DNA of 64,000 bases from Lycorma delicatula (Eukaryota; Arthropoda; Insecta; Hemiptera; Fulgoridae). Made by a program: the position numbers and the translations under genes. Numbering within the stretch: position 1 is the first letter of the stretch; each line of letters begins with the position of its first letter. The stretch lies in NCBI RefSeq assembly GCF_047948215.1, contig NC_134456.1:196800034-196864033 (forward strand), written 5' to 3'. The notes beneath the pieces are model-generated. The model was not told the origin of the DNA. It saw only the letters and a program-made list of their open reading frames with translations, and did not search any database. Positions 51,619 to 62,012 of this stretch are shown piece by piece.

Positions 51619-51777
51619 GCCGGCCTCCGTGGCGCGAGTGATAGCATCTCGACCTTTCATCCGGAGGTCCTGGGTTCGAATCCCGGTCAGGCATGTCATT
51701 CTTAGAAATCACAAATCATTCATCTCATCCTCTGAAGCAGTACCTGACGGTGGTCCCGGAGGTTAAAAGAAAAAAAA
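51619..51777 (+). repeat. SINE-B, complete tRNA-derived copy
   Basis: The box A-like sequence tggcgcgagtg (51630-51640) and the perfect box B ggttcgaatcc (51673-51683) form a tRNA-related head. A short body follows, then the tail with catctcatcctctgaag and gacggtggtcccggaggtt, ending in a poly-A run at 51769-51779. Flanks aattgacatcaaat (51605-51618) and aattacgtcaaat (51778-51790) look like a target-site duplication with two differences. This is the best-preserved SINE of the window and probably recent. It is not a tRNA gene, because the head is followed by an element body and poly-A. Confidence 0.92.
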
Positions 51778-51959
51778 AATTACGTCAAATATTCCTATTG
51801 CCTAACCATATATTGGTAACATTCTTTTAATTCATATAAACGATTTATACACTAAAGAAATTTGACTTAGCCTTTCAATTTAAATGAGATGATAAAAAAA
51901 ATAAGCAGACCTATTGTAGTAAAGTTATTAAGATAAAATTTATTCCTATTAAGTCAAAA

Positions 51960-52205
51960 AGTAAATCGCCAGGTAAATCTGTTGGTTAAACTCGTCATTG
52001 CAAAACCAGCTGATTTTCGAAGTCGAGATTTCTAAGGTCCGACTCCTTGTAAAGGCAGTTCCTTTTTTATTGATTTGAATGTTTGACTGTGGATACCGTC
52101 GTTCTTTAGTGTTGGACTTCAATTAACCACTCATTTCAGGAGTGGTCGACCTGAGTCTGTTCAACACTAAATATTTACCAGTACATTTACAAAAACATTG
52201 CAGCT
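51960..52205 (+). repeat. SINE-A copy with intact head
   Basis: It starts with a tRNA-like head (ctgttggttaaactcgtc, cattgcaaaaccagctg) and a B box-like ggtccgactcc (52036-52046). The body blocks gtggataccgtcg, ttaattgaag-type sequence and gagtggtcgacctgag match the copies at 13824 and 27219. The shared 3' tail seen in other copies is not found after about 52190, so the copy is truncated or has a different end. Confidence 0.82.
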
Positions 52206-52224
52206 ACATCAGACCTGGCCAGTC

Positions 52225-52251
52225 GATATCAGTAATTGAATTACTGATATC
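52225..52251. repeat. near-perfect palindrome
   Basis: Perfect 13-bp arms (gatatcagtaatt and its complement) surround a single central base just downstream of the SINE-A copy. Confidence 0.9.
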
Positions 52252-52860
52252 CCGGCAGTAGTTGGAAAATTGGTTGGAGGAAATTATAATAATAATATAA
52301 AGATTCTTTAATTTAAGAGAAGATAAAAAATAAAATTCTGGTTGGAATACCTTAAAATAAAATTCGGAAATTATCAATTGGGTAGTTGGTAAAAGTTCTG
52401 AATGTTTTCTTTACAGTTATACGAATTTAGTTTTGTGCAGAATTACATGAATCTAATGACTTTAAAGTTTAAGAAATGAATTGTTTTACTAGAAATTTGT
52501 TGAAATTAATGTACAAATTAGAAACATTTTTTTTTTCAAATTTAAACGATTCGGATGTCAATTTAAATAAAAAATGGATACCTTTACTAAAACACAAAAA
52601 AACAGTGGAAGATCTTTTAAAGTGAAAGTTACACATTCTTTCCGGGAAATTTAAAGAGTTCATTTTTTTGTTTTTATTTCTCAAAATTAGATTGTTAAAG
52701 CGAAATAATGTGAAATCGGTCATCCTGATTCTGATTTCATACAAAAATTTAGAAAAATCTGTTTGAAAACTTAGGGTTCAAAAAACCATACCCCCAGCAC
52801 TCCAAAGAGCCTGAGCTCACGTTCGATGGCAGTTATTTGTGGTAAAGCTGTATTTCCGTT

Positions 52861-53233
52861 TGTATGGTTTAAAATCAGACATTCAGCGCTGCCTATGGGC
52901 AGCTTTAGTATTAAGAACATTCTGTATACTATCAGTCGGAGTTGGACAGTCTTAGAGTATACATGCGCGCCAGTACGGCCTCTGCATTATAGTAATATAA
53001 TTTAATGTTATTAATCTTATAAATATAGTCTATTTAGTTATCAATCAGTGTGTAATTATTTTATGTATAATACAGTCCATTATTCTGCTACAACGTACAG
53101 CCCGTTATCATTGGTCCTCCGGGCCGGATATGAACCAGCGACCTATGTCCAACTCCGACTGATAGTATACAGAATGTTCTTAATACTAAAGCTGCCCATA
53201 GGCAGCGCTGAATGTCTGATTTTAAACCATACA
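52861..53233. repeat. foldback structure: perfect 88-bp inverted repeat
   Basis: The arms at 52861-52948 and 53146-53233 are exact reverse complements over 88 bases, with a 197-base spacer. The spacer side of the right arm contains, on the minus strand, a tRNA B box-like ggttcatatcc (at about 53128-53138) next to ggcccgg. The arms could therefore be two opposed copies of part of a SINE or of a foldback/MITE-type element. Flanks show at best a weak duplication (ccgtt against tcgtt). Identity over 88 bases indicates a recent origin or an assembly artefact. Confidence 0.9.
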
Positions 53234-53239
53234 TCGTTG

Positions 53240-55195
53240 TTTTTTCTTATTTTTAACATGCTATAAGTTTCTGCTGTCTTTTTATTTTCTTCAAAAAGGT
53301 TTTTTATAGGGACTGTGTGTTTCACATACTGCCTATATAAAAGGCGCTATGAACCCTTATGAAGCGCAATGCGTGTTGCTATCTATATTTGATATAAATA
53401 ACTATCTTAAATTAAAAAAAATTAAGATAAATCTTAAAAATAAAAAAATTGACATAAAACGTCCCTTTCCAAAAAAAAGTAATGTAATATTTTTTTCTTT
53501 TTTTTTATTTTATTTTATTTGAAGTCTACTTCAAACAGAAATTTAGTAAACTATTGATTTTTATTTCTCATTTCAAATTGATTATTAAATTTCGAGATTT
53601 AAAAAAAAATAAATGTGTCTTACCTTTTACTTTATAGAACGGTAATTTTGAAGTTAATCTTTCTTTTTTTTAAGTATTTATTTTATTTTATACTGAAATG
53701 AAAGTAACAAAAATAGTATGAATGTATTCTGTAAATGTAGCAGAGTGTAATTACTGTTACTAAGCTAGATTCAAATGCATATAATACTCTCACGTGGTTT
53801 TAAGAGTGAATTACAAAACGTAGGTAATGTACCGTGAGTAAGATAATTTACTATCCCCAAAAAGAGTGAACAGATAAAAATGTATGTTTAATTAATTAAA
53901 TCTTAGATTTCATTTATTTTATTAAATTCTTTTATATTAGCACTTACTCTTTTAAACTTCAGTGATTTACGATTGCTTTTTGTTCTACATTACAGAAACC
54001 GTACAACGGATGTTTACGAGAGAAATACTAGTTTTAAAGGTGAAATATTATCATGAAGATAAATTTTCGTTGCCTTGGACTAAGCGGTCTTGGATTTATA
54101 AAAAAAAGACCCGTACTTTAGTCTCTAGTTGAGGGTGATTAACAGAGTTTATCCCAGGCTAATGTAGTAAAATTTGAATTGCAGATTTCTTTTTAAAAGA
54201 AAGACTAAATTATACATTAATATTATGTTCCTATTTTTTTTTTTTTTTTTTTAACTTAAAAATTAATTACTAGATATTTAATTTTAACTTTACGTAACAA
54301 ATTTTATAAAGATATATTTGTGTAAGTTAGACAGTAGAGTAAAAAAAATTGGAAAAATATGATTTTTGAAATGGCATTTAGTTAGAACGGATGAAATTTA
54401 AGGAATGAAGTAAATTATTACATAAAAAATAACAGTTTATGAGAAAAATAAAAAATAATGTAAAAGTAATCTTTATATCTTTTAAAAATAAAAAAAAAAC
54501 GTATAATATCATTAGGAACGCTAAACAAACGAGTTGACAAAAATAGAATAAAAATGCAACTTACATCTCATCCCAACGGTTCGACTAATCTTATCACAAC
54601 AACTTTTACTTCAAAATCTATCTTTAAATCCGTAGTTAATTCAATTCCTTTTTTAACAACCAGTTTTAGAGAATTATAAATAGATATTAGAAAAAATAGG
54701 CAGCAATATTGTTTTCTACAAATGAATATATTTTCATACGAAGTATATAAAATTAATAAATGATAATGAGACATGATAGCGAGGATAATAACAATAAAAA
54801 TAATATGACAATAAACCATGACACAAGTAAACAAGGAAATTGAATACGATAAAAAATATTGTAGTTTACAAACAATAGAGAACGAAGAATGAATTTGACA
54901 GTAATAATATATATAATGAAATGAAACATACCATTGTATTTTAACGTATAGTCAATTAACTTGGTTATTTTAACAAGAACTAGTCTTCATCGCTGTCAGT
55001 GTGAGAGCAAAAGTGTACGATTGCTAACCAATTTGTTTCTGCATTTCAAGCAGAATGATCGAACATCGTCTTTATACCGTTTTGTTTTCAGGTAATCTCA
55101 ATTTAGTGTTTTTTTTTGTTGTTTTTAATATTATTATTAAATTTTGTTTTATTATTATTAAATGTTGAAGGATCGTGCTGGAATCTTATTTTGGT
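53240..55195. other. AT-rich DNA, nothing recognised
   Basis: No repeat or coding signal could be assigned. A GC-richer patch at 54000-54110 has short open frames without recognisable content. Confidence 0.5.
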
Positions 55196-55199
55196 TTGG

Positions 55200-56900
55200 T
55201 TTGCTTGGCATTTCTCCCGCCACACCCCATTCGGTCGCCCTAAAGCATAAGACCGAATGTCTGTGCCACAAACGGTTACTGAGCCTCGAAACAGTTTAGC
55301 GACCAGTGTCCTAACTTGCTCCTACAGCTAACCTTAAAGCGTGAACGGAATAAACGTGAAACCACACACCACTCGCTTGCGTGTCCCACCACCCACTTGT
55401 CATATATCACTAAAATGGGTAGGCTCACCCCGTCAACAACTAAAACATATATGACTATCAAAAATTAATTTATCTAGTGAAAAACAGCAATTCTCTGCCA
55501 TGCCTAGACGGCTGAATGGCAGCAAGTACCTGTCCACTATTAAAGTGCTTGGAGCCTTAATCTGGCTAGTAGCCAGCCATATCTCTCGGTTAGCTTCCTA
55601 CAGCAGCGCGGTAGGAGTCTTTTTCCTTATGTAAACTACTGATGTCGGTTGAACAAAGCAACCGCATTAAGGAACTCCCACACGGTCCGACTATGCGGTT
55701 CTCGCCACATTGACTCGCCGCTTGTGAGTGGCCAATTTTCCCCTTGAACTCCAAGTTCCAAGGTGGCCTGACTTCTGGCCCCTCCAAGAGCTGGGCAATC
55801 GAACATCATGTGCTCGTTCAACTGGGCCTCCCCGTAGACGTACAGCTGATGAGCTGTGTGTCTGAAACAAAGCTGAGGAGCCGAAACAAATATTGGTTTA
55901 AATTTACATGGTTGAAGAGAACTCGGGCTCCCGTTGTCCTTAAAAACGAAGGAGAGGCATGCCATCCCCCAGATTCTGTATAAATCTATATGGACCTTCC
56001 CTTAGTCGTGGCGTTCCATTCTTGCTGCCATGTTTCCATTGCGAGGCTGTAAAGTCTCCTCCGCAGGCGGGAGATGAGTAACTGTTCGAAATTTAGAACC
56101 GGTGCATTGAGATCACCGTTCCGTTGCGGTACAGGCCCGGCTCGAAATCGCATCCCAAATATCTCGGTCTCCCTGCCTCTTCGCAATTTCCACATGGCCG
56201 CCCGAACTTTCACCACTACAATTATTGGGAGAGCCTTTTCCAATACACTGTTAGCCTCGTAGGAGGTTGTTTTAATAACACCTGTGCATACAATTAAGGC
56301 TCTGCGCTGGGCAATCCTTAAATTTTAAATAAGTGCTCAATTTCTCTCCAAACTATGCATCCAAACGGACGCCGTGTAAGAGGTCATACTTTCGAAGACA
56401 TCTCGGTACACCATGTACAAATGACGGCCCGACAGTTCGTAATCCTTTCGATCAATCCTCCTAAGCTTGTGCATCACAGAGACGGCGTCCGCCTCTACTT
56501 GCCTAATGTGGTTGCTAAACAGCAACTTCTCATGAACTCGAACTCGACTGATTAAACAGCCTTTATATTTAATACTGGAGTTACGACTGTATAATAATTT
56601 GTCTGCACCCTTGAGAAGCATAAACTTCGTGTTGGCCACAGAAATCCTTAAATTTTGAATGTCCATCCATCAAGCCCTCTGCGGTTGACAAAGCAGCCTG
56701 CGGTCGTGAATTCCCTCGAACTAACAGGAGACAGTCATCGACAAAAGCTTGGGTCGTGACCCCTTCCGGGAATGTCACTGCCAAAAATCCGTCGAATACC
56801 AGGTTCCGAGCGAGGGAACGAGAACAGAGTCCTGCGGGCTTCCCCTGGTGTCAGATTTTTCCACAACTACGTGGTGCTGGAGTCGTTATACAGTTGTAAT
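55200..56900 (-). pseudogene. R1-clade LINE 3' half (palm to 3' UTR)
   Basis: From high to low coordinates the minus strand shows QGKPAGLCSRSLARNLVFDG (the QGxPxGP motif), the catalytic FVDD at 56744-56755 within TTQAFVDDCLLLVRGNSRPQ, then FMLLKGADKLLYSR, ADAVSVMHKLRRI and the YRDVFESMTSYTASVWMH thumb segment. A C-terminal region (LNEHMMFDCPALGGARSQAT) and a GC-rich 3' UTR to about 55200 follow. Frameshifts separate the blocks. The palm motif C is intact. It belongs to a different subfamily from the element at 61.2-64 kb, where motif C reads YADD. The 5' end is cut at about 56900 inside the RT, so the fingers and endonuclease are absent. Confidence 0.88.
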
Positions 56901-57072
56901 ATCCGATTTACTCACTGATCCTTAAAGCTGTATTCCTTGGCTCTGTATTTCTTAGTATGGTTTGGTGTAACAGCAGCTTTTTCTTTAATGATTAGAAAGC
57001 TCTTTTTTCTATCCAGATCTCGCAATTTCAATCCTGATCACTTTCGTAGGCAGCAGATTTATTTAACCCATT

Positions 57073-57345
57073 CTAGCAATACTTAAACGTTTTAAATGTA
57101 TTCTCAAATTCTTTACGTGATTTTATTGAGATAATAAACCGTTTTTGAAGATATTTGAGATCTTGGTTCTTTCTAATAAGTAAATGAAAATCGTTTTGAT
57201 TAGTCCTCGAAGTTACAATTTTCCACTTTTTAAAATAATCCTGGATTTTGTTGGGATAATTCTGAATTTTGTTGGTATTAGAAATCCAATTGGTGAATTT
57301 ATCAACCACAACTGTATTATCTGTTTTACGACCTTTCGAAATCTA
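57073..57345 (-). CDS. unrecognised coding-like fragment
   Basis: The minus-strand frame is open for about 90 codons (ATG option at 57307-57309, open upstream to about 57345). It contains GRKTDNTVVVDKFTNWISN and RTNQNDFHLLIRKNQDLKYL. It is Lys/Asn-rich but not low-complexity, and unlike random AT-rich frames it has mixed residue use. I do not recognise a family. It lies just upstream (on its strand) of the truncated R1-clade piece and could be a fragment of another element. Confidence 0.3.
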
Positions 57346-57524
57346 TGAAATGAAATGTGAATAGAATGATCCGAATAAAGGAACCATATTTGATCAAATG
57401 AATCAGAATTTGGCTTTTACTGATGAATAATTCTTATCATTTGAAACAAAGATAAACTAATTACATTTTTTTCAATTACCCAAAGGGAATTTAAAAAGAC
57501 AATTTAAAAATAATTCAGACAAGC

Positions 57525-57527
<3 letters not shown>

Positions 57528-57565
<38 letters not shown>
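57528..57565. repeat. (TA)n microsatellite
   Basis: About 38 bases of alternating TA. Confidence 0.95.
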
Positions 57566-57568
<3 letters not shown>

Positions 57569-57729
57569 TCCACTTCAGGGAAACATGCTCTTCCATATTT
57601 GGATAACCAAGTATAATCAGACAACCTTTTTTCTGATAAAATCAAAATCAGGCTAGTGGCAGGTATATATTATGCGTTAAAAAACCTTTTAATCGAGGAA
57701 TATGTCAAGGGCATCAAACATTTAGATAT

Positions 57730-57970
57730 GCAAAAAATTATAAGAGCAGCAGTGAAGGTCGCGACTAAGATTTGGGAGTATATAGAAGGTAGAGGAGAAA
57801 CATATATTTTTTGAGAGAGGGAAATTGCTGGAGAAGGCGATGGCTGGGTGATGTAAAGGAAGATGTCAGAGGACTAAGTGCAGAGATGGTTTCAGATTGA
57901 CGTAAATCCGGCTGGCATTCAGAGGCGGTCAAGGATCCTTGAGGTAGTATTGAGATATGAAGTGTAATGA
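57730..57970 (+). mobile_element. possible LINE ORF2 C-terminal relic
   Basis: The frame reads RRRWLGDVKEDVRGLSAEMV followed by SGWHSEAVKDP, which resembles the distal tail of LINE ORF2 proteins (RRW-x-DDVKEDM ... REAWH). It is short and contains stops. No catalytic motif is present. Confidence 0.4.
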
Positions 57971-58179
57971 GATGTACCATCTAAACGATTTTTAATAAAA
58001 ATGTTTTATCCAAGAGTAATCTACATCAGCGGCACAATATCGGAATGAGCCATTTACATAAATTAAAAATCTTTTTCAAAAACAGAATTTTGATTTTTAT
58101 GATTCTTAAAATTTATTTACACATTTCATTTTATTTATTATTATATTATATATCTCGTTATCTTTATTTGCATTTAAAT

Positions 58180-58395
58180 TATACGGGGTGGATAAATGCA
58201 AATCAAGGGATGGTAGGCAGAATAAGATGGTAAAGGAATGGGAATCAAGTTAGAGATTAAAGATGGTTGCTAGGCAAAAGGGTTGATGGAAAGATGACTT
58301 CGTAAAGACACCAAGTTTAAAGCGTGCGCAAACAGCAAAGGATGGAGATAAGTGGTAAAATTTGAGGCAAATTTATGCACATTAAATGGGCCTAG
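58180..58395 (+). mobile_element. LINE ORF2 C-terminal relic
   Basis: The pieces RWQDDFVKTPSLKRAQTAKD and KWNLRQIYAH occur in the order of the usual LINE tail RWxDDxVK ... W-x-x-x-AQDRxKWRxLxEAYxxx. The frame has several stops. It is a second lineage or fragment close to 57730-57970; they may be parts of one insertion interrupted by AT-rich DNA. Confidence 0.5.
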
Positions 58396-58441
58396 TTCCA
58401 AAATTCAATTGATATATCTATACATTTGTATGTGTTCAGTG

Positions 58442-58442
<1 letters not shown>

Positions 58443-58477
<35 letters not shown>
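58443..58477. repeat. (TA)n microsatellite
   Basis: About 35 bases of alternating TA. Confidence 0.95.
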
Positions 58478-58479
<2 letters not shown>

Positions 58480-59270
58480 AATAATAATTTATATTTGAAG
58501 ATTAAAGTATAACAACAATATTTAATTCAATGTATATGAGAAGATATAGTACATCAGATAACGGAGAGCAAAATTACAATGTTAAATTATTTTGTTGTAC
58601 AATTCTTTGTTATATCTTCATTTTTTTTTTACTTTTTCTTTGTAGTAGTTACGGGTATAAATCTGTTAAAGAATCAAAAAAGTTTGTTAAAGGATCTATA
58701 TCATTCTTATGTATTTATTTATTTTAATTGATTTTCTAAAACTCTATTGCAATCAGCGTGCAGAGTTTCTAAAGGAAGATTATGATTTGGAATTCTATTT
58801 ACAAATTCTTCCTTTTCATCACTCAGATAAATTCCTTTTTAATTCACGTGACAGCCAAGATAATTAATTCGTCAAAAGCAATAAGAAACTTCATTTGAAA
58901 AGCGTATATTTTCAGTATTATAGTAAAAATATATTAGTAGCCTACATTTATTTTTTTATAATTATTTTTTTCTTTTCTTTTATTTCAATATTAGAATTAA
59001 CTTTAAAATATTCACGCGAGATTGTATTGATCTCATTCTATGTACAGAAGTTACAAGCAGAAACATTCTTTTTTCCAGTCTTTATTTTTTTAAAGTTTTT
59101 AGATTATTGCATAGTTTTATTTTTTTTAAATACTACGAGAATCTAGAGCATAATTATTCTAAGCATAATTTAGAGATGATCTATGTGTAATTACTAATGA
59201 GGTACTTACCAGAAGCATGTAATAAAAAAATTATTATACCGTCTTAATCTAAAACAAATTTTTAATATTT
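58478..59270. other. AT-rich DNA, nothing recognised
   Basis: Short hydrophobic open frames only, as expected of T-rich sequence. Confidence 0.55.
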
Positions 59271-59280
59271 TTCATTTTTA

Positions 59281-59499
59281 GGCCAAATTTTTTATATTGT
59301 TAGGCGAGTAGATTTTACAGTACGTTTACTGCTTGATTCTCTTCCTGATGACAAACCACTAGAGAGGATAAAGTTTGAAAATAGAGAGCCACCGTCTGAA
59401 AAATGCATACAGCTGAAATTCATATATTTAGCCTCCTGACGAACGATGAAGATGCTACTATTCCACCAAGGAGGCAAACAGGATGGCAGCCTCCGTAAT
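59281..59499 (+). other. candidate exon or ORF fragment, unidentified
   Basis: An acceptor-like site (tttttcatttttag, ending at 59281) precedes a frame reading RRVDFTVRLLLDSLPDDKPL then ERIKFENREPPSEKCIQLKF, which stops shortly after. An overlapping frame continues with MHTAEIHIFSLLTNDEDATI and PPRRQTGWQPP to a stop near 59496. An AATAAA lies at about 59584. Residue use is far from that of surrounding AT-rich frames. I cannot name a family; it may be a host exon or part of a mobile-element ORF. Confidence 0.3.
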
Positions 59500-59559
59500 G
59501 TAGAACTAAAAGTATTAGGATAAAACTGAAATATTTTCAATTACCGAGATTTCAAAAGT

Positions 59560-60075
59560 TTTATGTACGTTTTTACTTAGAATAATAAACTAAAGCCTTC
59601 TTCTGCTTTAAGATACCAGTTAACAACCGAATAACGGTAAGAAACTATTTGTAAGACTTATTGGTAAAAGAATCTGTTTAAAAGAAATCATTTTCTACAG
59701 AACAATCAACACATCTTAATCCTTGAACTCGTAAAATGGCCTTCTTATAATCTAATCTTATTCGAAACTGTATGAACTGCTTTGTATGTATCACATTCAT
59801 AATCATTAGCAGGTATGTGATTCTATTTATGCAGTGGTAGTTCTCTCAACAGATTATCATATACCGATGACATACTCGGTAATGAGATTTTAGTATTACC
59901 ATACGGTACTCAGAGCGGAGTGATAATTACAATGTACGTTTTCATAATTTTTATTACTATAACTTCCTTATTTACTTTCTATCGAATCTATCAAGAATGT
60001 GTATGTTGTAATTTTCGTGTTAATTGCTGCAATTAACGGTATTAAATATTTACGGCAGTAGATTTATATAGAATC
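59560..60075. other. AT-rich spacer
   Basis: Nothing was recognised before the hAT-type relic starts. Confidence 0.5.
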
Positions 60076-61165
60076 ATGGATAAATTTTTAAGTGGGCGTA
60101 AGCGAGCATTAGACGATAGTGAAGCATTAACAAGTAGAAACGCTTCATAGTGAGTACGTTAACAAACCCCGAGAATTAAAATTAAAATCATATGAAAAAC
60201 AAACATGATTTTTAAAAAACTTTTGTATAGGAATGAAAAAGCTTTACTTGCCTCTTACAAAGTTTCATATAAAATAGCCAGATGTAAAAAGCCTCACACC
60301 ATTGGTGAAGAGCTTACCTTGTCAACTACAATTGAGATTGTAGAAACTATGCTTGGAGATAATTTTTGCCAAACAACTGCAGCTCATACCTCTATCAAAT
60401 GATACTGTTCCCCGTCGAATTGGTGACATAGCTGTGAAAGATTGTTTTCAATTCAGCTTGATAAGCCAATAGATAGCAGTAAATTTGCTTATTTCATTGA
60501 CTATGTTCGATTTTGTGATGGTATGTCAACTGTAGAACTAGTTTTCTGCAAACTAATAGAACTCAAAACAACACTCTCGCATTATTTGCTATCTTAAATG
60601 ATTTTATAGACGAGGAAAACATATGTATGCACCGCTGGTGCTCGTTCACTGTTTGGAAAATTTCAAAATATACAAGCACTTACGAGACGAAAATCTGGAC
60701 ATATTGCAGTGTGTCTGGACATATTGCATGAATCACAGGGAAGCTTTGGCTTTCAAAGAAATGAGTCCTGGTCTTATTATTGTGCTAACAACCGTTGAAA
60801 CCGAAGTAAATAATATAAAAATGAGACCCTTAAAATCTTTTCTGCACTTTGTAAAGACATTGGTGCAATACAACTGACTTTCTTTCTTTTTCTGTTTAGC
60901 CTCCGGAACTATTGTAAGGTATTACTTGAGAGGATGAATGAGGATGATATGCACGATATAAATGAAGTATAGTCTTGTACAGTCTCAGGTCGAACATTCC
61001 TGAGATGTGTGGTTAATTGATACCCTACCACCAAAGAACAACGGTATCCACGCTCTAGTATTCAAATCCGTACATTCATCTGGGTGCAGTACATTCAGCA
61101 TTCTATTATTTTGCAAGGCATGATGGTTATCACGCGGGAAATTTTTGCATCGTTTGCATCACCTC
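60076..61165 (+). pseudogene. hAT-type (ZBED5/SCAND3-like) transposase relic
   Basis: The start ATG (60076) opens MDKFLSGRKRALDDSEALTS, matching the MDKFLKRKR-type N-terminus of ZBED5/SCAND3-like hAT proteins. The BED zinc finger is deleted after about 60150. Then follow KALLASYKVSYKIARCKKPH with TIGEELTLSTTIEIVETMLG, a KFAYFIDYVRFCDG block, LVFCKLIELKTT, CMNHREALAFKEMSPGL, RPLKSFLHFVKTL, and after the SINE insertion WLSRGKFLHRL (usual form EVRWLSRGKVL). All are landmarks of the hAT catalytic region in the right order. There are many stops and frame changes, so it is inactive. A SINE-A sits inside (60874-61083), and an R1-clade LINE cuts it off near 61170-61230. Confidence 0.88.
60874..61083 (-). 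repeat. SINE-A inserted in the hAT relic, with ~11-bp target duplication
   Basis: The flanks gtgcaatacaa (60863-60873) and gtgcagtacat (61084-61094) are near-identical. The hAT reading continues across the gap (IGAIQ before, then the following Leu/Ser block and WLSRGKF after), which proves an insertion. On the minus strand the copy lacks the tRNA head. It has the body (ggtatccac-type block, ttaatt, cctgagactgtacaagact) and the shared 3' tail ending in an A/G-rich run. Confidence 0.88.
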
Positions 61166-61225
61166 AATGTTTGTAAACATTGCAATCACAATCACAATCA
61201 TCACAATGTTTGCATCACATCAGCT

Positions 61226-62012
61226 AGGGAGAGGGAATTTTACCTCATGAGAAAAGGGAAGACCCTACCGAGAATGGTTCTCCCCAATTTAAGTGAGCAT
61301 GGAAGAGCGAGATCTAGATCTGCCTCGAATAAAAGAGGAACTCCGCCGGTTACGGAGAGTAAGGCTGTGGTAGTACAGGCGCCGGGAAAAACATACGCGG
61401 ATCTCTTAAAAACAGTGAAAGATAAAGTCAAGGCTGAGGACGCAGGGGATATCTTATCCATCAGGAAAAGCCGAGACCAACAATTAGAGGTCAGAATTAG
61501 CGGATCACAGAAAGCAGGTGAGTTTTCCTCTCTGCTCAAAAATAGGGCTGAAGAACTTCAAGTTGACATTAGAACCAAAGGCGACCGTAGAACAGTGGTG
61601 CATGTCAAGGACCTACTATACGATACTAAGAAAGAGAAATAAAGGAGGCGATCGAAAAAGTACTTGAAGTTGGTGAAGGTTTTCAAATCACATAAGAGAA
61701 GCGTATGGCAATACAAAAAATGCCACTGTGGTCACTAACCAAAGAAACGCTACTAAGCTCATTGCATCAAGGTTGAGGGTTGGCTGGGTGTGCTGTAGAG
61801 CATACATACGCACAGAAGTTGAGAAATGCTATCGTTGCAGGAATACAGGGCATGGCAGGAGAGAATGTAGAGGTCCGGATCGTTCTGAATTATGTTTCAA
61901 TTGCGGCAGACCGGGACACGTTATTAAAGATTGCAAAGAAGGAACGAGATGCCTTGACTGCGGATCTACGTCACATAGAACTGCTAACACAAGTAACAAA
62001 AATCATGTGTAA
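61226..62012 (+). CDS. R1-clade LINE ORF1 (gag-like RNA-binding protein), lightly damaged
   Basis: The nucleic-acid-binding protein of a non-LTR retrotransposon. After a basic N-terminal part (HGRARSRSASNKRGTPP) comes the KTYADLLKTVKDKVKAEDAG region and a central domain (ILSIRKSRDQQLEVRISGSQ), then two intact CCHC knuckles of form C-x2-C-x4-H-x4-C at 61827-61868 and 61893-61934. A third (CLDCGSTSHRTAN) starts at 61950 and has lost its last Cys. Reading changes frame near 61640 and again near 61695, with stops at 61640-61642 and about 61693-61695, so at least two indels separate the central domain from the knuckle part. The true 5' end is unclear: upstream sequence (to about 61165) belongs to the hAT relic, and the apparent open frame from 61145 is a chance fusion. 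The final stop TAA (62010-62012) overlaps the ORF2 start. Confidence 0.85.

Noticed and set aside
51619..51700. possible tRNA gene
   Set aside because: The A and B boxes are good, but the block continues into a SINE body and poly-A tail between target-like duplications, and related truncated copies exist in the window.
61145..61225. N-terminal part of the frame that leads into LINE ORF1
   Set aside because: The first codons read through the hAT relic and a simple repeat; the fusion is fortuitous.
61240..61539. 99-codon minus-strand frame
   Set aside because: It is antisense to the gag-like ORF1 of the R1-clade LINE.
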